A DNA stretch of 64,000 bases from Heliocidaris erythrogramma (Eukaryota > Echinodermata > Echinoidea > Camarodonta > Echinometridae). The stretch covers positions 29,739,162 through 29,803,161 of the forward strand of contig CM046864.1 of NCBI GenBank assembly GCA_025617745.1, in the 5' to 3' direction. The first letter of the stretch is position 1, and each line of letters opens with the position of its first letter. Both the position numbers and the translations under genes were made by a program. Below, one piece after another: positions 34,001 to 40,450 of the stretch. Under the pieces are notes generated by a model. It made no database searches, was not told where the DNA came from, and worked only from the letters and a program-made list of their open reading frames with translations.

Positions 34001-36601
34001 TCGATCTGTAATGAAAAACACACTGGGAGTAATATGCCGAAAGATTTGTTTACAAATTAAAAATTCCTCCCCAGTCAAGCTTCTTCGTTTACTAGATATT
34101 CTTATATCAATAAAAGGATTTGATTTTGGCTCTAATACCATGAATAGGCATATGCTGGGATGAACCACATAGTCATTAAAGAAAGAAAGAAGAAAAAAAA
34201 AAAATTGCGAAAGATCGAAAAAGGAAAAAAAAAAGACGACAATTTGGGGGGCTTTTTGATAAATGTTAAGGCCAAATGACACACTGATCAGAATTTTAAA
34301 TATTATACACAAAATATCAACACATCCCTTATAACTCTTTTAATCAACGAATATAAGAAATATTTTGAGTCTCAAATAAAAATGAATAAAATGACTTGAA
34401 TGGTAGATGAAAGTTATTAATCGAGTGTCAAAAAAAAAAGGAAAAGAAGAACTCCAATTGAGTATAGGGGAAAAACAAGAATAAAGATGACTTGCAAGAT
34501 AATTGTAAAATTATTTAGCAAACCATTTTTCTAATATGCATGGGCAAATCATTATCACAAATGATTCCTACTGTTAATCAATAAGACTAAGTGGGCCACT
34601 GAGGAATATGTATCCCTCACTCGATTACAGGATAGATTAAAAAGAAAAGCTGATAAAAGCAAAAGACTATTGGATTGGAAACGATATAGAGGAGTTCGAA
34701 TTCATCTTAATAATCTGAGAACTACACTAAAGAGGAATTATTAATCAAAATGGTGTTCAAGAAAATAGAAGAAACCCTAGGCAACTATGGAAACTCATTC
34801 AGTGCTGATAATACTACAAATGATATACAGGGTTTGAAAATTAATGGAGTTGTTAATAATAATAATAATAATAGACATTTATAACGCACCATCTATCTAG
34901 GTAGCCTATTGAATATTCCGAGGCGCGGAAGAGAGGAAATACATAGATAATAATAATAATATGCCCATTTATATAGCGCAGCCACTATATGGATATACTC
35001 TACTGCGCTTAATACAAAGTATCACATTATTACCCCGGCTTTAGCCGAGCTGCCTATTATGGCGCTTAAGCATTTCAAGGAATTTCTTCCTACCGGGTAC
35101 CCATTTACTTCACCTGGGTTGGGAGTGGCAAATGTAGATGAATGTCTTGCCAAAGGACATTAGCTGAAGAGTATAAACTTAATTGCGAAAGATCGAAAAA
35201 GGAAAAAAAAAGACGACAATTTGGGGGGCTTTTTGATAAATGTTAAGGCCAAATGACACCGTGATCAGAATTTCATATATTATTATTCGAAATCACTTTC
35301 ATGATTATATTTCTTGAGTAAATAGTGCAGAAATAGCAGTCATTCTATTTCCCTTACCTGGTCTTTAATGTCTATTTGATTGAGTTTAAGCCAGACCGTC
35401 GCAAAGAAGTCGGCAAAACCTTTCTGGGTTGCAATCTCTGCAAACTGGCAACTAATTCGATCAACCCGTCCAATTGCACTCAGCTCACGAAGATTCATGA
35501 GAACATTGACCTCGGCGAAAGACTCGGCTTGCAAGACAGTATTCATTATCCTTTCCGCAAGCTGAAAAAAATCAATAAACATGAAGAGTAAGGTACTTTG
35601 AAGGTAATCAATATTGTTGGTAAAATTCACAGAATTGGGATTCACATATTATGGTACAAAAACTACACTAAGACTTCACATTACTTTCATGAACCCAGTT
35701 ATGAAATATATAAAGTATTTAGCTCTTAGAGAAGATTGAGTTCTGGCGATAATAATTTGGACACTTTGTCATTCTTTTTATTTCAGTGTGAAAATGTATC
35801 ATAGAAGATCTGTCCCCTGCAAAGGATTGCTATGTGAAAGGAATTCAACTCCCTCCTTCAACACCTCCCGCCCCCATCATATTTTACCTTTATCATGTTG
35901 TCTCTCTTGTCGCCGTTTTCCTCTTTATGATTGCTGTTCTTAGATCTGAATCGACTAAGAGTAACACTATCTGCAAGGTGGCGATGACACATCCCAAAGT
36001 CCTCCGTCATGAACCGGGAAACATTATTACTTCCAGCTTGATGTATTCGGATGAGTTCTTCGAGATTGGCCGACGAGGTTAGGGATGTCGGAGAAACCAA
36101 ACTCACTTGATTCTCTGGCGTACTTTGCAGTTTTCCTGGAAAAGACTGCATCTCTCTCAGAGCACCAATAGTACCTCCTGACGTCATCGACATTTTCCTA
36201 GTCGTGACCGTTGTCGTCATCATCTGCGAAGTACCATCTGACGACATGGGTCCTTCCGATGCCGACGTGTTCGTCGTCACAGTCATCTGCGCCCCTTTTC
36301 CTGCAGCCGCCTTAGAAGCCGCGGCCATTGTCGCCGCCAATGCAGAGGCAACGGAGTCGGCGGCATCTGCCCCGATGAGCCCTGACCCGATTTGGGTAGA
36401 TCCTGATGACCCGGACGACGAACTTGAATACGAACTCGTGATCGTACTTGATGGTAGTCTTGGTGAATTCGACGCTATCGAAGCCGACATGGAAGATGAA
36501 GCGGTACCTGATTGCATGCCACCTCGCATTTGGATCTTCTTTAGTTTGCCATCGCCCTTTTCACTGTCTGGGAATCTTATAGGCTGCCCTTCGCTTGACA
36601 T
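14440..36601 (-). CDS. ARM-TIR-SAM protein gene (11 coding exons)
   Basis: The eleven exons listed separately join in consistent phase into 2,643 nt, or 880 residues. Residues 1-238 are Ser/Thr/Ala/Gly-rich and low in complexity. Residues about 239-573 form a helical, armadillo-like region; the best repeat is near KLVQAGILPHL. Residues about 598-735 are a TIR domain with box 1 (YVMLSYQWD), a GFDVWIDVEQMGG segment and CFSEKYKDSPACRTEAEY. Residues about 807-878 are a SAM domain (core WIEENGF...FKGWDGEDLLGL). The start ATG has an in-frame TGA three codons upstream. Known biology: SARM1 combines ARM, SAM and a NAD-cleaving TIR, but in the order ARM-SAM-SAM-TIR. Inference: this is a cytosolic immune or cell-death sensor in which ARM and SAM domains control TIR assembly. 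Glu669, just after CRT, sits where TIR NADases keep their catalytic Glu. The name SARM1 is not justified, because the order differs and there is only one SAM domain. Confidence 0.88.
15403..15684 (-). CDS. ARM-TIR-SAM exon 10 (TIR C-terminal part)
   Basis: The acceptor GAACTTTAG is followed by AG, which completes the Glu669 codon. It codes for AEYTYKLRKPIVPLKMQNGY, then DPNGWLGAMLGTKFYIEMY, the usual TIR C-terminal half. It ends with an acidic, Gly-rich linker (VVEEPPSDEERGGDTD). The donor is GACG|GTAAGA, phase 1. Confidence 0.92.
16787..16888 (-). CDS. ARM-TIR-SAM exon 9 (TIR middle)
   Basis: The acceptor TTTCTGGCAG is followed by GC, completing Gly. It codes for GSTLEAMAHAVENAAVVILC, then FSEKYKDSPACRT plus the first base of the next codon. 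The donor is ACCG|GTACGT. The sequence matches the middle of TIR domains: hydrophobic strand, then S-x-x-Y...C. Confidence 0.92.
16954..18011 (-). mobile_element. Decayed mariner-like element in intron 8
   Basis: The ends CAGTGTGAGTCAAAAAAA and TTTTTTTCTGACTCGCACTG are inverted repeats flanked by TA, as in Tc1/mariner elements. On the minus strand, around 17650-17770, translation gives EPVEWPPRSPDL. After a frame break it gives FFVWGFMRS and VYSSPPADLK, the characteristic C-terminal part of mariner/IS630-type transposases. Frame breaks and stops make it inactive. A foldback insertion occupies the left end (16968-17256). The element lies in the intron between exons 9 and 8 of the ARM-TIR-SAM gene. 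Confidence 0.75.
16968..17256. repeat. Foldback inside the mariner-like element
   Basis: The left arm (about 16975-17085) and right arm (about 17142-17245) are imperfect inverted repeats. GGACAAAATATACA faces TGTATATTTTGTCC, and GGACAAAAGAACATCCCTTGATTGC faces its near-complement. The loop is about 55 bp. Confidence 0.75.
18646..18829 (-). CDS. ARM-TIR-SAM exon 8 (TIR N-terminal half)
   Basis: The acceptor is CCTAAAG and the donor ATGG|GTATCA. It codes for a Gly/Lys linker, then YVMLSYQWDVQKEILAINDL and AHGFDVWIDVEQM. These are the first strand and helix of the TIR domain and its BB-loop region. It ends in phase 1 inside a Gly codon. Confidence 0.92.
18990..19310. repeat. TA and GT microsatellites in intron 7
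   Basis: ATATATATGTGTGTGTGTGT occurs at about 19007-19043, and a second GTGTGTGGGTGTGTG tract at about 19248-19305. Between them are short inverted GTCCGAGGACA-type palindromes (19060-19225). Confidence 0.8.
19530..20353 (+). mobile_element. 5'-truncated LINE, 3' end, in intron 7
   Basis: Translation on the plus strand gives LQKKAIRLCAGGGFYDHADP, then FQIAFFMYRFHFRQLP, PDIWNNIPLNIRCHPT and FKNEFKT-like sequence with breaks. This order (AIR..., then PxIWNxIPxxIR) is typical of the C-terminal end of CR1/Jockey-like reverse transcriptase proteins. The tail ends AAAATAAAATCAATCAATCA, a short tandem 3' tail common in such LINEs. It has no upstream polymerase and is dead. Confidence 0.65.
20847..20944 (-). 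CDS. ARM-TIR-SAM exon 7
   Basis: The acceptor TTTATGTAG is followed by CT, which completes an Ala codon with the G of exon 6. It codes for AVRRFVKDEENLRQCKAILW and NVGALTPDQLAKQ. The donor is CAG|GTAACT, phase 0. This is the last part of the armadillo-like region. Confidence 0.88.
20945..21167. other. Intron 6, non-coding
   Basis: AT-rich intron sequence with an AATAAT run (21000-21022). No feature is seen before the foldback at 21168. Confidence 0.5.
21168..21988. mobile_element. Foldback MITE in intron 6
   Basis: The left arm (about 21168-21305) and right arm (about 21848-21988) are imperfect inverted repeats. TAGCCTTTAATCGAGG faces CCTTGATTGAAGGCTA, GTCGATCCTCGAAA faces TTTCGAGGATCGAC, and CACCCGTCAACGTT faces GACGTTGACGGGTG. 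The centre is AT-rich and non-coding. Confidence 0.65.
23118..23459. repeat. ATC/ATT trinucleotide-rich intron stretch
   Basis: The plus strand is an imperfect ATC/ATT repeat (TATCATCATC, CATTATTATC and so on). It lies immediately inside intron 6, next to the exon 6 donor. Long open frames of Ile/Met or Asp/Asn that cross it are a composition effect. Confidence 0.75.
23460..23613 (-). CDS. ARM-TIR-SAM exon 6
   Basis: The acceptor is CATTTTAG and the donor GAAG|GTCAGT. It codes for RKLVQAGILPHLGSMMNGWD and continues to EKRCME plus one base. Exon 5 ends SNDGNK, so the join reads as an uninterrupted armadillo repeat across the BEL-bearing intron. The minus-strand intron that follows begins with an ATC/ATT-rich low-complexity stretch. 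Confidence 0.9.
23783..25158 (+). repeat. BEL 5' LTR
   Basis: The 1,376-bp LTR starts TGTTTGGTTAAAATATTAC and ends TTCGTCAATTCA. It differs from the 3' LTR at two bases (ATGAAT/ATAAAT and TTAAAT/TGAAAT near 24487-24503) and by one T in a T run near 24020. A GAATAAAATC motif near its end could serve as a polyadenylation signal. Confidence 0.96.
25212..29969 (+). CDS. BEL gag-pol polyprotein, integrase partly deleted
   Basis: One 1,585-residue frame from the ATG at 25212; the frame is open upstream into the LTR, but no earlier ATG is in frame. In order: a DUF1759-type gag region (residues about 100-300); zinc knuckles CWLCKSNEHWIDKC (about 333) and CYSCLKRAGKDHNMNTC (about 367); an aspartic protease LLDSGAQ (Asp about 445); reverse transcriptase with LCADISKMYHRV and the catalytic YMDD (about 844); RNase H-like FCDASLDAFG (about 1018); the integrase zinc finger IHEIGHSG...CAVC (about 1329-1372); and a C-terminal part with DDIVMLAD and RGKWTIARV. 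After CAVCRAF the protein jumps to CAEQGTQWKFITPGAPHQNG. The stretch that normally carries the first two integrase Asp residues (DFAGP- and SDNGT-like motifs) is absent. The frame is otherwise intact. Confidence 0.95.
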   Translation: MAETAKDLKIKRRTAKAKLTRCSKALQLLLDSDRGVKEVQLSYSNLEDAFNDVQNAHDAYGELLDDSEFESEECWMDEILQAFTELQMKVKDYEKAMEGHSDARIGSTSSTPSACKVQVERPKLPRFKGDVREYGTFRSDFRHLIDSRYDKRDAIVILRTCLEGKALDLIKSTGNNYDDAWEQLDSIYGDPRFVADAIMYDLSRFKPLKEGEDSRYCDLVHLVKQSYNTLEQIGKTEDINNSHMLALIEKKLSIEDRKIWFRQQSGTQAPSFLDLLKWLSDELKTRLRATAPLRSGKSSTSSVGHIAEEGMHAFTSNHTSTSNPTARTPDFKCWLCKSNEHWIDKCSKVISKSQQERFILMKNNHACYSCLKRAGKDHNMNTCRRRKRCNKENCSSFHHPLLHRETEHTSTVDVASVSGDKAILPVINVKILGPRTSTVGSCLLDSGAQISIIKQSVADDLGLRGKPIKIDIGKVGGDTETVNSKLYQMRIRSVDGQKAFTIEAVGLEKINDNIAAVEIEELAKVFHLDKTVLHRSGGSIDLLVGVDYAKLQAGKTKQEGDLVARCTPLGWVVFGATCQMTMHGMHDIMNIQIMKNPVDLQDFWTTEAMGVCSRQEHDEQKLIRNSCEKVGRQWLVPYPWRKDPATLPDNRQLVEKMLQATEKKLAKNPQHAEAYNKQIQEMVEMGFARKLTDDELKSYNGPVHYIPHHAVIRPEKKSTPIRIVFNSSARYQGESLNDFWMKGPDLLNTLFGVILRFREKHVGLCADISKMYHRVLIPPSDQQVHRFLWRNLRPDKPPDVYVMNVVTFGDKPAPAMAQTALRRTAEEGRGKYPEAATVISRDTYMDDICTSTETPQDASRLTREIDEILSEGGFKVKGWISNVALDETREQDPDKHVLGDLAEEKVLGAVWNHKQDTFSYRTKVEIKGEGKNLTKRIILSQIAQIFDPIGFTAPFVIRAKIGLQKLWEAGYEWDVVLPDDCQTEWRRFFQEMGKLQEVKLERCLTPNNVAGLPTLCIFCDASLDAFGACAYLRWETINEGYQVRFVAARSRVAPLKQLTVPRLELQAAVLASRLYKTIKDELTISFSDVVFMTDSMIVLAWIKSSAKRYKIFVATRVGEIQSNTDPSQWKHIPGEMNIADALSRGLKADELKGVWQYGPSFLRQPKSKWPVGVNEKPAGVGERLVGIEDEKRKEHSVLVVSQSKEELINCEKFSSWRRLVRVTSNVLKFVEKLKARCRKRGGKTGDETSNTLTPEDLQRGETYLIKAAQTNLKERLEKGQFKALSPFIDNEGIVRVGGRINRAKIAFEVKHPILLPYEAWISTLITRNIHEIGHSGVAVTTGKVRRKYWIVKGHKLAKTIKYRCAVCRAFEHKTDETLKDFCAEQGTQWKFITPGAPHQNGCAESLVKSCKYALKKAIGEQVLTPFELYTYLLEVANLVNQRPIGRIPTDPDDGTYLCPNDMLLGRASSHVAQGPFRETRNPRHRVELVQRTVDSFWQHWTRDVLPLLTPRRKWNVDRRNICVDDIVMLADANVIRGKWTIARVIEVYPGKDGKVRNIKVKTMNHEYRRPVTKIAVIVPAEGYDT
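30159..30171 (+). promoter_or_regulatory. Probable polypurine tract of BEL
   Basis: GGGCGGGGGAGTA directly precedes the 3' LTR, where plus-strand synthesis of LTR elements is primed. The position and the purine bias are the only evidence. A matching tRNA primer-binding site after the 5' LTR was not recognised. Confidence 0.55.
30172..31548 (+). repeat. BEL 3' LTR
   Basis: A 1,377-bp direct copy of 23783-25158, followed by the target duplication ATCAT at 31549-31553. Confidence 0.96.
31554..31795. other. Rest of intron 5
   Basis: ATC repeat remnant (the BEL target was ATC/ATT-rich), a poly-G run near 31600 and no coding sequence. Confidence 0.6.
31796..32005 (-). CDS. ARM-TIR-SAM exon 5
   Basis: The acceptor is TTTTCTAG and the donor AACAAG|GTTAGG. 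It codes for ALHILAYIVTEEENENLN through EAIQHLASNDGNK (70 residues), the first half of an armadillo repeat that continues in exon 6. The following intron contains the BEL retrotransposon. Confidence 0.88.
32216..32312 (-). CDS. ARM-TIR-SAM exon 4
   Basis: The acceptor TTTTTACAG is followed by G, which completes the split Arg codon of exon 3. It then codes for NYPDNRDVLRVHNAASYIQT and FLESRFYVLRAK. The donor is AAG|GTATGC, phase 0. The exact phase fit supports this short exon, which would be missed by open-frame length alone. Confidence 0.85.
32313..33324. other. Intron 3, non-coding
   Basis: AT-rich DNA with poly-G tracts at about 32561-32583 and 33077-33090. No mobile-element end was recognised. 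Confidence 0.5.
33325..33566 (-). CDS. ARM-TIR-SAM exon 3
   Basis: The acceptor is CTTCCTAG and the donor CTCAG|GTAAGC. It codes for VTYPGQYIAVNLLLDATQRF and further helical sequence to YNCL, then two bases of an Arg codon (phase 2). A slightly later AG in the same exon is an alternative acceptor. Confidence 0.85.
33749..33820 (-). repeat. tRNA-derived sequence, degenerate
   Basis: On the minus strand a 72-nt stretch starts GAACCAG and ends CTGGTTC (a 7-bp acceptor-like stem). It has a box A-like TAGCCTGGTGGTTAAG and the exact box B GGTTCGAATCC. The D and anticodon arms pair poorly and position 33 is not T. It is therefore more likely a SINE head or a tRNA relic than a working tRNA. Confidence 0.55.
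33912..34094. repeat. 74-bp perfect inverted repeat
   Basis: 33912-33985 is the exact reverse complement of 34021-34094, with a 35-nt loop. The left arm runs from TAGTAAACGAAGAAGCTTG to CATATTACTCCCAGTG. Part of the left arm plus the loop (TTGTAAACAAATCTTTCGG to GTAATGAAAAACAC) also occurs as a direct copy at about 33661-33733. This is a large potential hairpin in intron 2. Confidence 0.92.
34203..34301. repeat. 100-bp direct repeat, left copy
   Basis: ATTGCGAAAGATCGAAAAAG ... AAATGACAC occurs here and again at 35183-35281 with few differences. The two copies bracket the CR1-like fragment and SINE. Confidence 0.85.
34303..35182 (+). mobile_element. CR1-like LINE fragment, copy 1 (intron 2)
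   Basis: This is nearly the same as 39786-40440 (about 1% differences by eye). Within it, a plus-strand reading gives KTKWATEEYVSLTRLQDRLK, then LLDWKRYRGVRIHLNNLRTTLKRN. This linker-like sequence lies between the endonuclease and reverse transcriptase of CR1-like LINEs. It ends in a stop. Copy 1 carries a 217-bp SINE insertion absent from copy 2. Confidence 0.65.
34949..35165 (-). mobile_element. SINE fragment inserted in the CR1-like copy
   Basis: On the minus strand it shares with the SINE at 58905-59265 the segments CCTTTGGCAAGACATTCATC, CATTTGCCACTC and AAATGGGTACCCGGTAGGA, and ends in a (TTA)n tail. Copy 2 of the surrounding CR1-like segment has the empty site (ACATAGATGAAGAG near 40420). 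The tRNA-like head is missing, so the insertion is 5'-truncated. Confidence 0.8.
35183..35281. repeat. 100-bp direct repeat, right copy
   Basis: Second copy of 34203-34301. It sits directly after the CR1-like fragment, and intron 2 sequence continues to exon 2. Confidence 0.85.
35358..35561 (-). CDS. ARM-TIR-SAM exon 2
   Basis: The acceptor TTTTTTCAG precedes CTTGCGGAAAGG, and the donor is CAG|GTAAGG. It codes for 68 residues starting LAERIMNTVLQAESFAEVNV, amphipathic helices typical of an armadillo-like superhelix. Phase is 0 at both ends. Confidence 0.88.
35888..36601 (-). CDS. ARM-TIR-SAM exon 1 (start exon)
   Basis: Codes for residues 1-238 beginning MSSEGQPIRFPDSEKGDG. The middle is dominated by Ser, Thr, Ala, Gly and Met and is probably disordered. 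The last third (EELIRIHQAGSNNVSRFM) is less biased. It ends in codon AAG followed by a GTAAAATATG donor, phase 0. The start is chosen because TGA lies in frame three codons upstream. An untranslated exon further upstream is possible. Confidence 0.82.
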
Positions 36602-36651
36602 GATTGCTCAGTTTGATGAATCTCTAAATCAATAAACACAATGTCCAAATC

Positions 36652-37015
36652 AATTCTCGCTACCTCAAATATGCAATTTTCGACGTAGAGGGCAATATTA
36701 TGCATTTAAATACTACGGCTTACGAATAAAATGAGTGCTAAAATGCTTATTTTTTGGATCGCATGACATAAACCACTCAAATTTTGAAAATGCAACCAAT
36801 TGTCTCAATAGATCATGGTATCTTTTCAAACATGTCGGTCAATTTATAATCAAGCTCGAGGATTTTTGTAATACCTGTGTACATTTTCAATGCAAAATAA
36901 GACAAACACTAGTACTTGTCGACCCAATCGGGATATTGTCAGAACTGCCCATGCGTGATTTGCATGACGAACGCCATCTGTTGGCGAAATTGCGTATTTG
37001 GGGTAGCGAGAATTG
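36652..37015. mobile_element. MITE just upstream of the start exon
   Basis: The left end CAATTCTCGCTACCTCAAAT faces the right end ATTTGGGGTAGCGAGAATTG. The inverted match extends about 30 bp. The 364-bp interior has no coding sequence. It lies about 50 bp upstream of the start codon exon of the ARM-TIR-SAM gene and may overlap its leader. Confidence 0.7.
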
Positions 37016-38227
37016 AATTACAATACAGGTTCATAATTCGTCCACCACTGGCAATAGTAAGTTCATGATAATCGTTATATCTCTCTAGTCATACTAGTCT
37101 CACCACTGGCTTACTTATAGCAATGTAGCCTCCCAAAAAATCATAATGCTGATAAAACTAAGCATGTGAAAAATACACACCGATGCAAGTGTTAGCTTTC
37201 AACTTACCGTATTTTTGTGACACAAAATGCTCCTCTGCAAACCCGTTGTCAGTTAAACCACACTCGATTAAAACCTAACTGACATGTCGATGAGGTATCA
37301 CCACAGTCCCATTTATAAATTGTATAAAATGCATACACCTTCGTCACATAGATGCTTAGGGAACGGAGTACTTCACGAACTGACTTCGAACTTGATCACA
37401 TGGCGCACAAGATATCCTTCTAAAATGAAATCACAAATTCAAAGTAAGCTGACCGCAACGAAACGACCTTAATATAATAGTTGTTTTCCTCTCCAGTGGA
37501 AAAAATCTTCTTTTCTAGACATGGAAGTTAAATATATGACGCGTGGTCGATACTATACAGTGTCTTGTAGAGACGTAACGGGTAGAAGTACTAGTACTGT
37601 GTCCTCTGATATCTCGATAATGAGACCTCTTACTGGCACTAATGTCAAGAACCTTTAAAGGTACGTCAAGACACATGTGGGCACGGGGTATTGAAAGGGG
37701 TGGGCCCCCTGGAAATAAGAAGCAACCTACTAAACACAAGACAAGCGATTTTGTCAATAATGGTAATTTAGTTTTGTTGCTAAATGGCGTAGTTTGCTGA
37801 TTATAAAAAGCAAAGGAAATTAACATAACTATTACTTGTTGTGCGTTTGGGTATTTCAGAATATCATTCAAACTGCTAAACTAATCTTACACTAAATAAA
37901 GCTAATAAAAATGGGATATTGAGGTAACTTTGCTTTTATAACAATATACAAGAAAGAAAGGAAAAGCCGACGGAGAAAGGTCGTATTATCAAAATATTAA
38001 ATACAAGATTGCAATGAAAATCAGATAGAGAATAGGAATTAGGTGGAGATAGAAAGTGAAAGAGAAAATGTGTGAGAGATAGAAAAATTGGAAAACGAAA
38101 ATAAACGGGATTGGAGAAAAAAGGGGAAGCAAGGACAAGACAGAGTGATATATTGAAGACTGGAAAATTGTAATAAAAGTAGACTACCAAATTAAATAAT
38201 CCCGCCCCCCTCTTTCCCACTCATTAC
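37016..38227. other. Upstream flank, non-coding
   Basis: I found no coding exon. There is a purine-rich stretch at 37950-38150. This is the possible promoter or 5' untranslated region of the minus-strand gene, but I could not identify a core promoter. Confidence 0.35.
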
Positions 38228-38290
38228 CTGATCCGCCCCGTACGCCACAGCGATGTGCTCTCTCGTAAATGCCTGGCATGTTTAGTCACT
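38228..38290 (-). other. Possible 5' untranslated exon
   Basis: On the minus strand GTACGGGGCGGATCAG is followed by GTAATGAG, a fair donor site, in locally GC-richer DNA upstream of the ARM-TIR-SAM start exon. This is the only evidence; transcript data would decide. Confidence 0.22.
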
Positions 38291-38488
38291 GTATTATTAC
38301 AGGCAGTACACGTCATACTGATAGTTGGCGTTGGAGTCACCAATACTAAATAAATGACATCGATATATATTCAGGGGTCCATTAATCACCGCAGCGTCAT
38401 CAGCAGTAATTGATATTTCATGAGTATAATTATGCTCATGCAAGAGGTATTCAGGTCCCCTCCCTGCATAACTCAATACAGTGAATAG

Positions 38489-38517
38489 CGGGGGGGGGGG
38501 GGGGGGGGGGGGGGGGT
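38489..38517. repeat. Long poly-G tract
   Basis: About 28 consecutive G. Similar tracts occur at about 1939, 8969, 32561, 42907 and 57978. Their exact length may be uncertain in the assembly. Confidence 0.85.
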
Positions 38518-39316
38518 AGAGCAGCAGTATTCACTCCATCTAAGCCCACAACTCGTTCACGAGTTTGTGAAGTCATTCCCTTATTATTAACTAATTCTTT
38601 TGTTTATAATGAAATAAAGCTTGAAATATTTATCCAACAGTGCGATTTTCTCATAACTTGAATTCATTTATGAGATTTTTGTTCAATTCGTAAAAATAGT
38701 AGAAATATGTAATATTGATGTTATGATTACGGATATTTTATATGAAAACAGTTTAAAAAGCTTTAATTTTGTGAATGTTAATTTTTGCATTGAAATATAC
38801 ATAAATATAACTTGGCTAAAGATATTACAAGATAATTTGCTTTGCGAATATACAAAAAGCTGTTGATGATTAGTGAGGGAATGCTATTAAAAAATCATTA
38901 ATATTTGTCTATTGAATTCCATAGCTTCCACCAGTTGTTAATGTCATTATAATAATCATAATTTTCTTATTAAATTTCCAAATTTCGTCACTTTTGACCT
39001 ATTTTTTTCTGCTTGTATTGAAAGAAAGTGATTCCGGGACCTTTTAAGTACACAGCCCGAATAGCTCCCCTGATTTGTGTATTTTTGTTCGGAATGTGCC
39101 TCCTCTCCCTTTACAAAATGCTGGATCCATCCCTGATATAGAGTAGGTCATCAGTGTGAAGATGAGTTTAGCATACCTGTGTGAGAGCCCGGGATGAAAA
39201 CACGTTGTAGCGACAATACTTGGTATGCCGCATGAAACAGATACCCATCACATCATACACGTATTGTATTACTGATCCTTGACAACGCGGGGAAGGGGAA
39301 GGGGTAGAGGGATACA

Positions 39317-39319
<3 letters not shown>

Positions 39320-39348
<29 letters not shown>

Positions 39349-39478
39349 TAGTGTGTGAGAGAAAGAGGGGAGAGTAAGAGAGAGAATGAGAGAGAGAGAG
39401 AGTAAGAGAAAGAGAGTAGGATAATGAGAGAGAGAGTGAGAGAATGTGGGAGATGGAGAGAGTTAAGGGGAGTCAGAC

Positions 39479-39509
<31 letters not shown>

Positions 39510-39510
39510 C
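39320..39510. repeat. GA microsatellite cluster
   Basis: GAGAGAGA runs with interruptions, and a longer duplication of AGACGAAAGAGAGAGAG type. Non-coding. Confidence 0.85.
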
Positions 39511-39785
39511 GTAGGTATAGAGTGCTTGGAATTAAGATAGGTAAAAAGGGAAATGGAGAAGGGGTGTAGGGAGGGAAAAAGTGCGGGGGGGGGGGCGGGT
39601 CGAAGGGGGGTTTTCCATAGGATAATCTGGATTTTTTAAAAACTAATGTCGAATTATAAAAAGTCCCGCGATTACCATGGATCACCATTTTTTTAAGGAG
39701 TATCATCATCAACAACAACAGAAAAGAATGATGACATTTATTTACTAGTAATATAAACACAATCCCTCCCGTCAAACTCGAAAAA

Positions 39786-40440
39786 TATACACAAAATATC
39801 AACACATCCCTTATAACTCTTTTAATCGACGAATATAAGAAATATTTTGATTCTCAAATAAAAATGAATAAAATGACTTGAATGGTAGATGAAAGTTATT
39901 AATCGAGTGTCAAAAAAAGGAAAAGAAGAACTCCAATTGAGTATAGGGGAAAAACAAGAATAAAGATGACTTGCAAGATAATTGTAAAATTATTTAGCAA
40001 ACCATTTTTCTAATATGCATGGGCAAATCATTATCACAAATGATTCCTACTGTTAATCAATAAGACTAAGTGGGCCATTGAGGAATATGTATCCCTCACT
40101 CGATTACCGGATAGATTAAAAAGAAAAGCTGATAAAAGCAAAAGACTATTGGATTGGAAACGATATAGAGGAGTTCGAATTCATCTTAATAATCTGAGAA
40201 CTACACTAAAGAGGAATTATTAATCAAAATGGTGTTCAAGAAAATAGAAGAAACCCTAGGCAACTATGGAAACTCATTCAGTGCAGATAATACTACAAAT
40301 GATATACAGGGTTTGAAAATTAATGGAGTTGTTAATAATAATAATAATAATAATAATAGACATTTATAACGCGCCATCTATCTAGGTAGCCTATTCCGAG
40401 GCGCGGAAGAGAGGAAATACATAGATGAAGAGTATAAACT
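39786..40440 (+). mobile_element. CR1-like LINE fragment, copy 2
   Basis: Near-identical to 34303-35182, but without the SINE and with a longer AAT run (about 40335-40358). It has the same KTKWA...EEYVSLTRL reading and stop. It abuts a LINE 3' fragment in the opposite orientation at 40451. Confidence 0.65.
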
Positions 40441-40450
40441 TAAGCTTAGA

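Noticed and set aside
14440..36601. Calling the gene SARM1
   Set aside because: The domain order is ARM-TIR-SAM with one SAM, not ARM-SAM-SAM-TIR. A family relationship is possible but not shown.
36204..36635. 143-residue plus-strand frame opposite exon 1
   Set aside because: It is the antisense shadow of the Ser/Ala/Thr-rich exon 1 of the ARM-TIR-SAM gene, whose frame is supported by start context, donor and phase.
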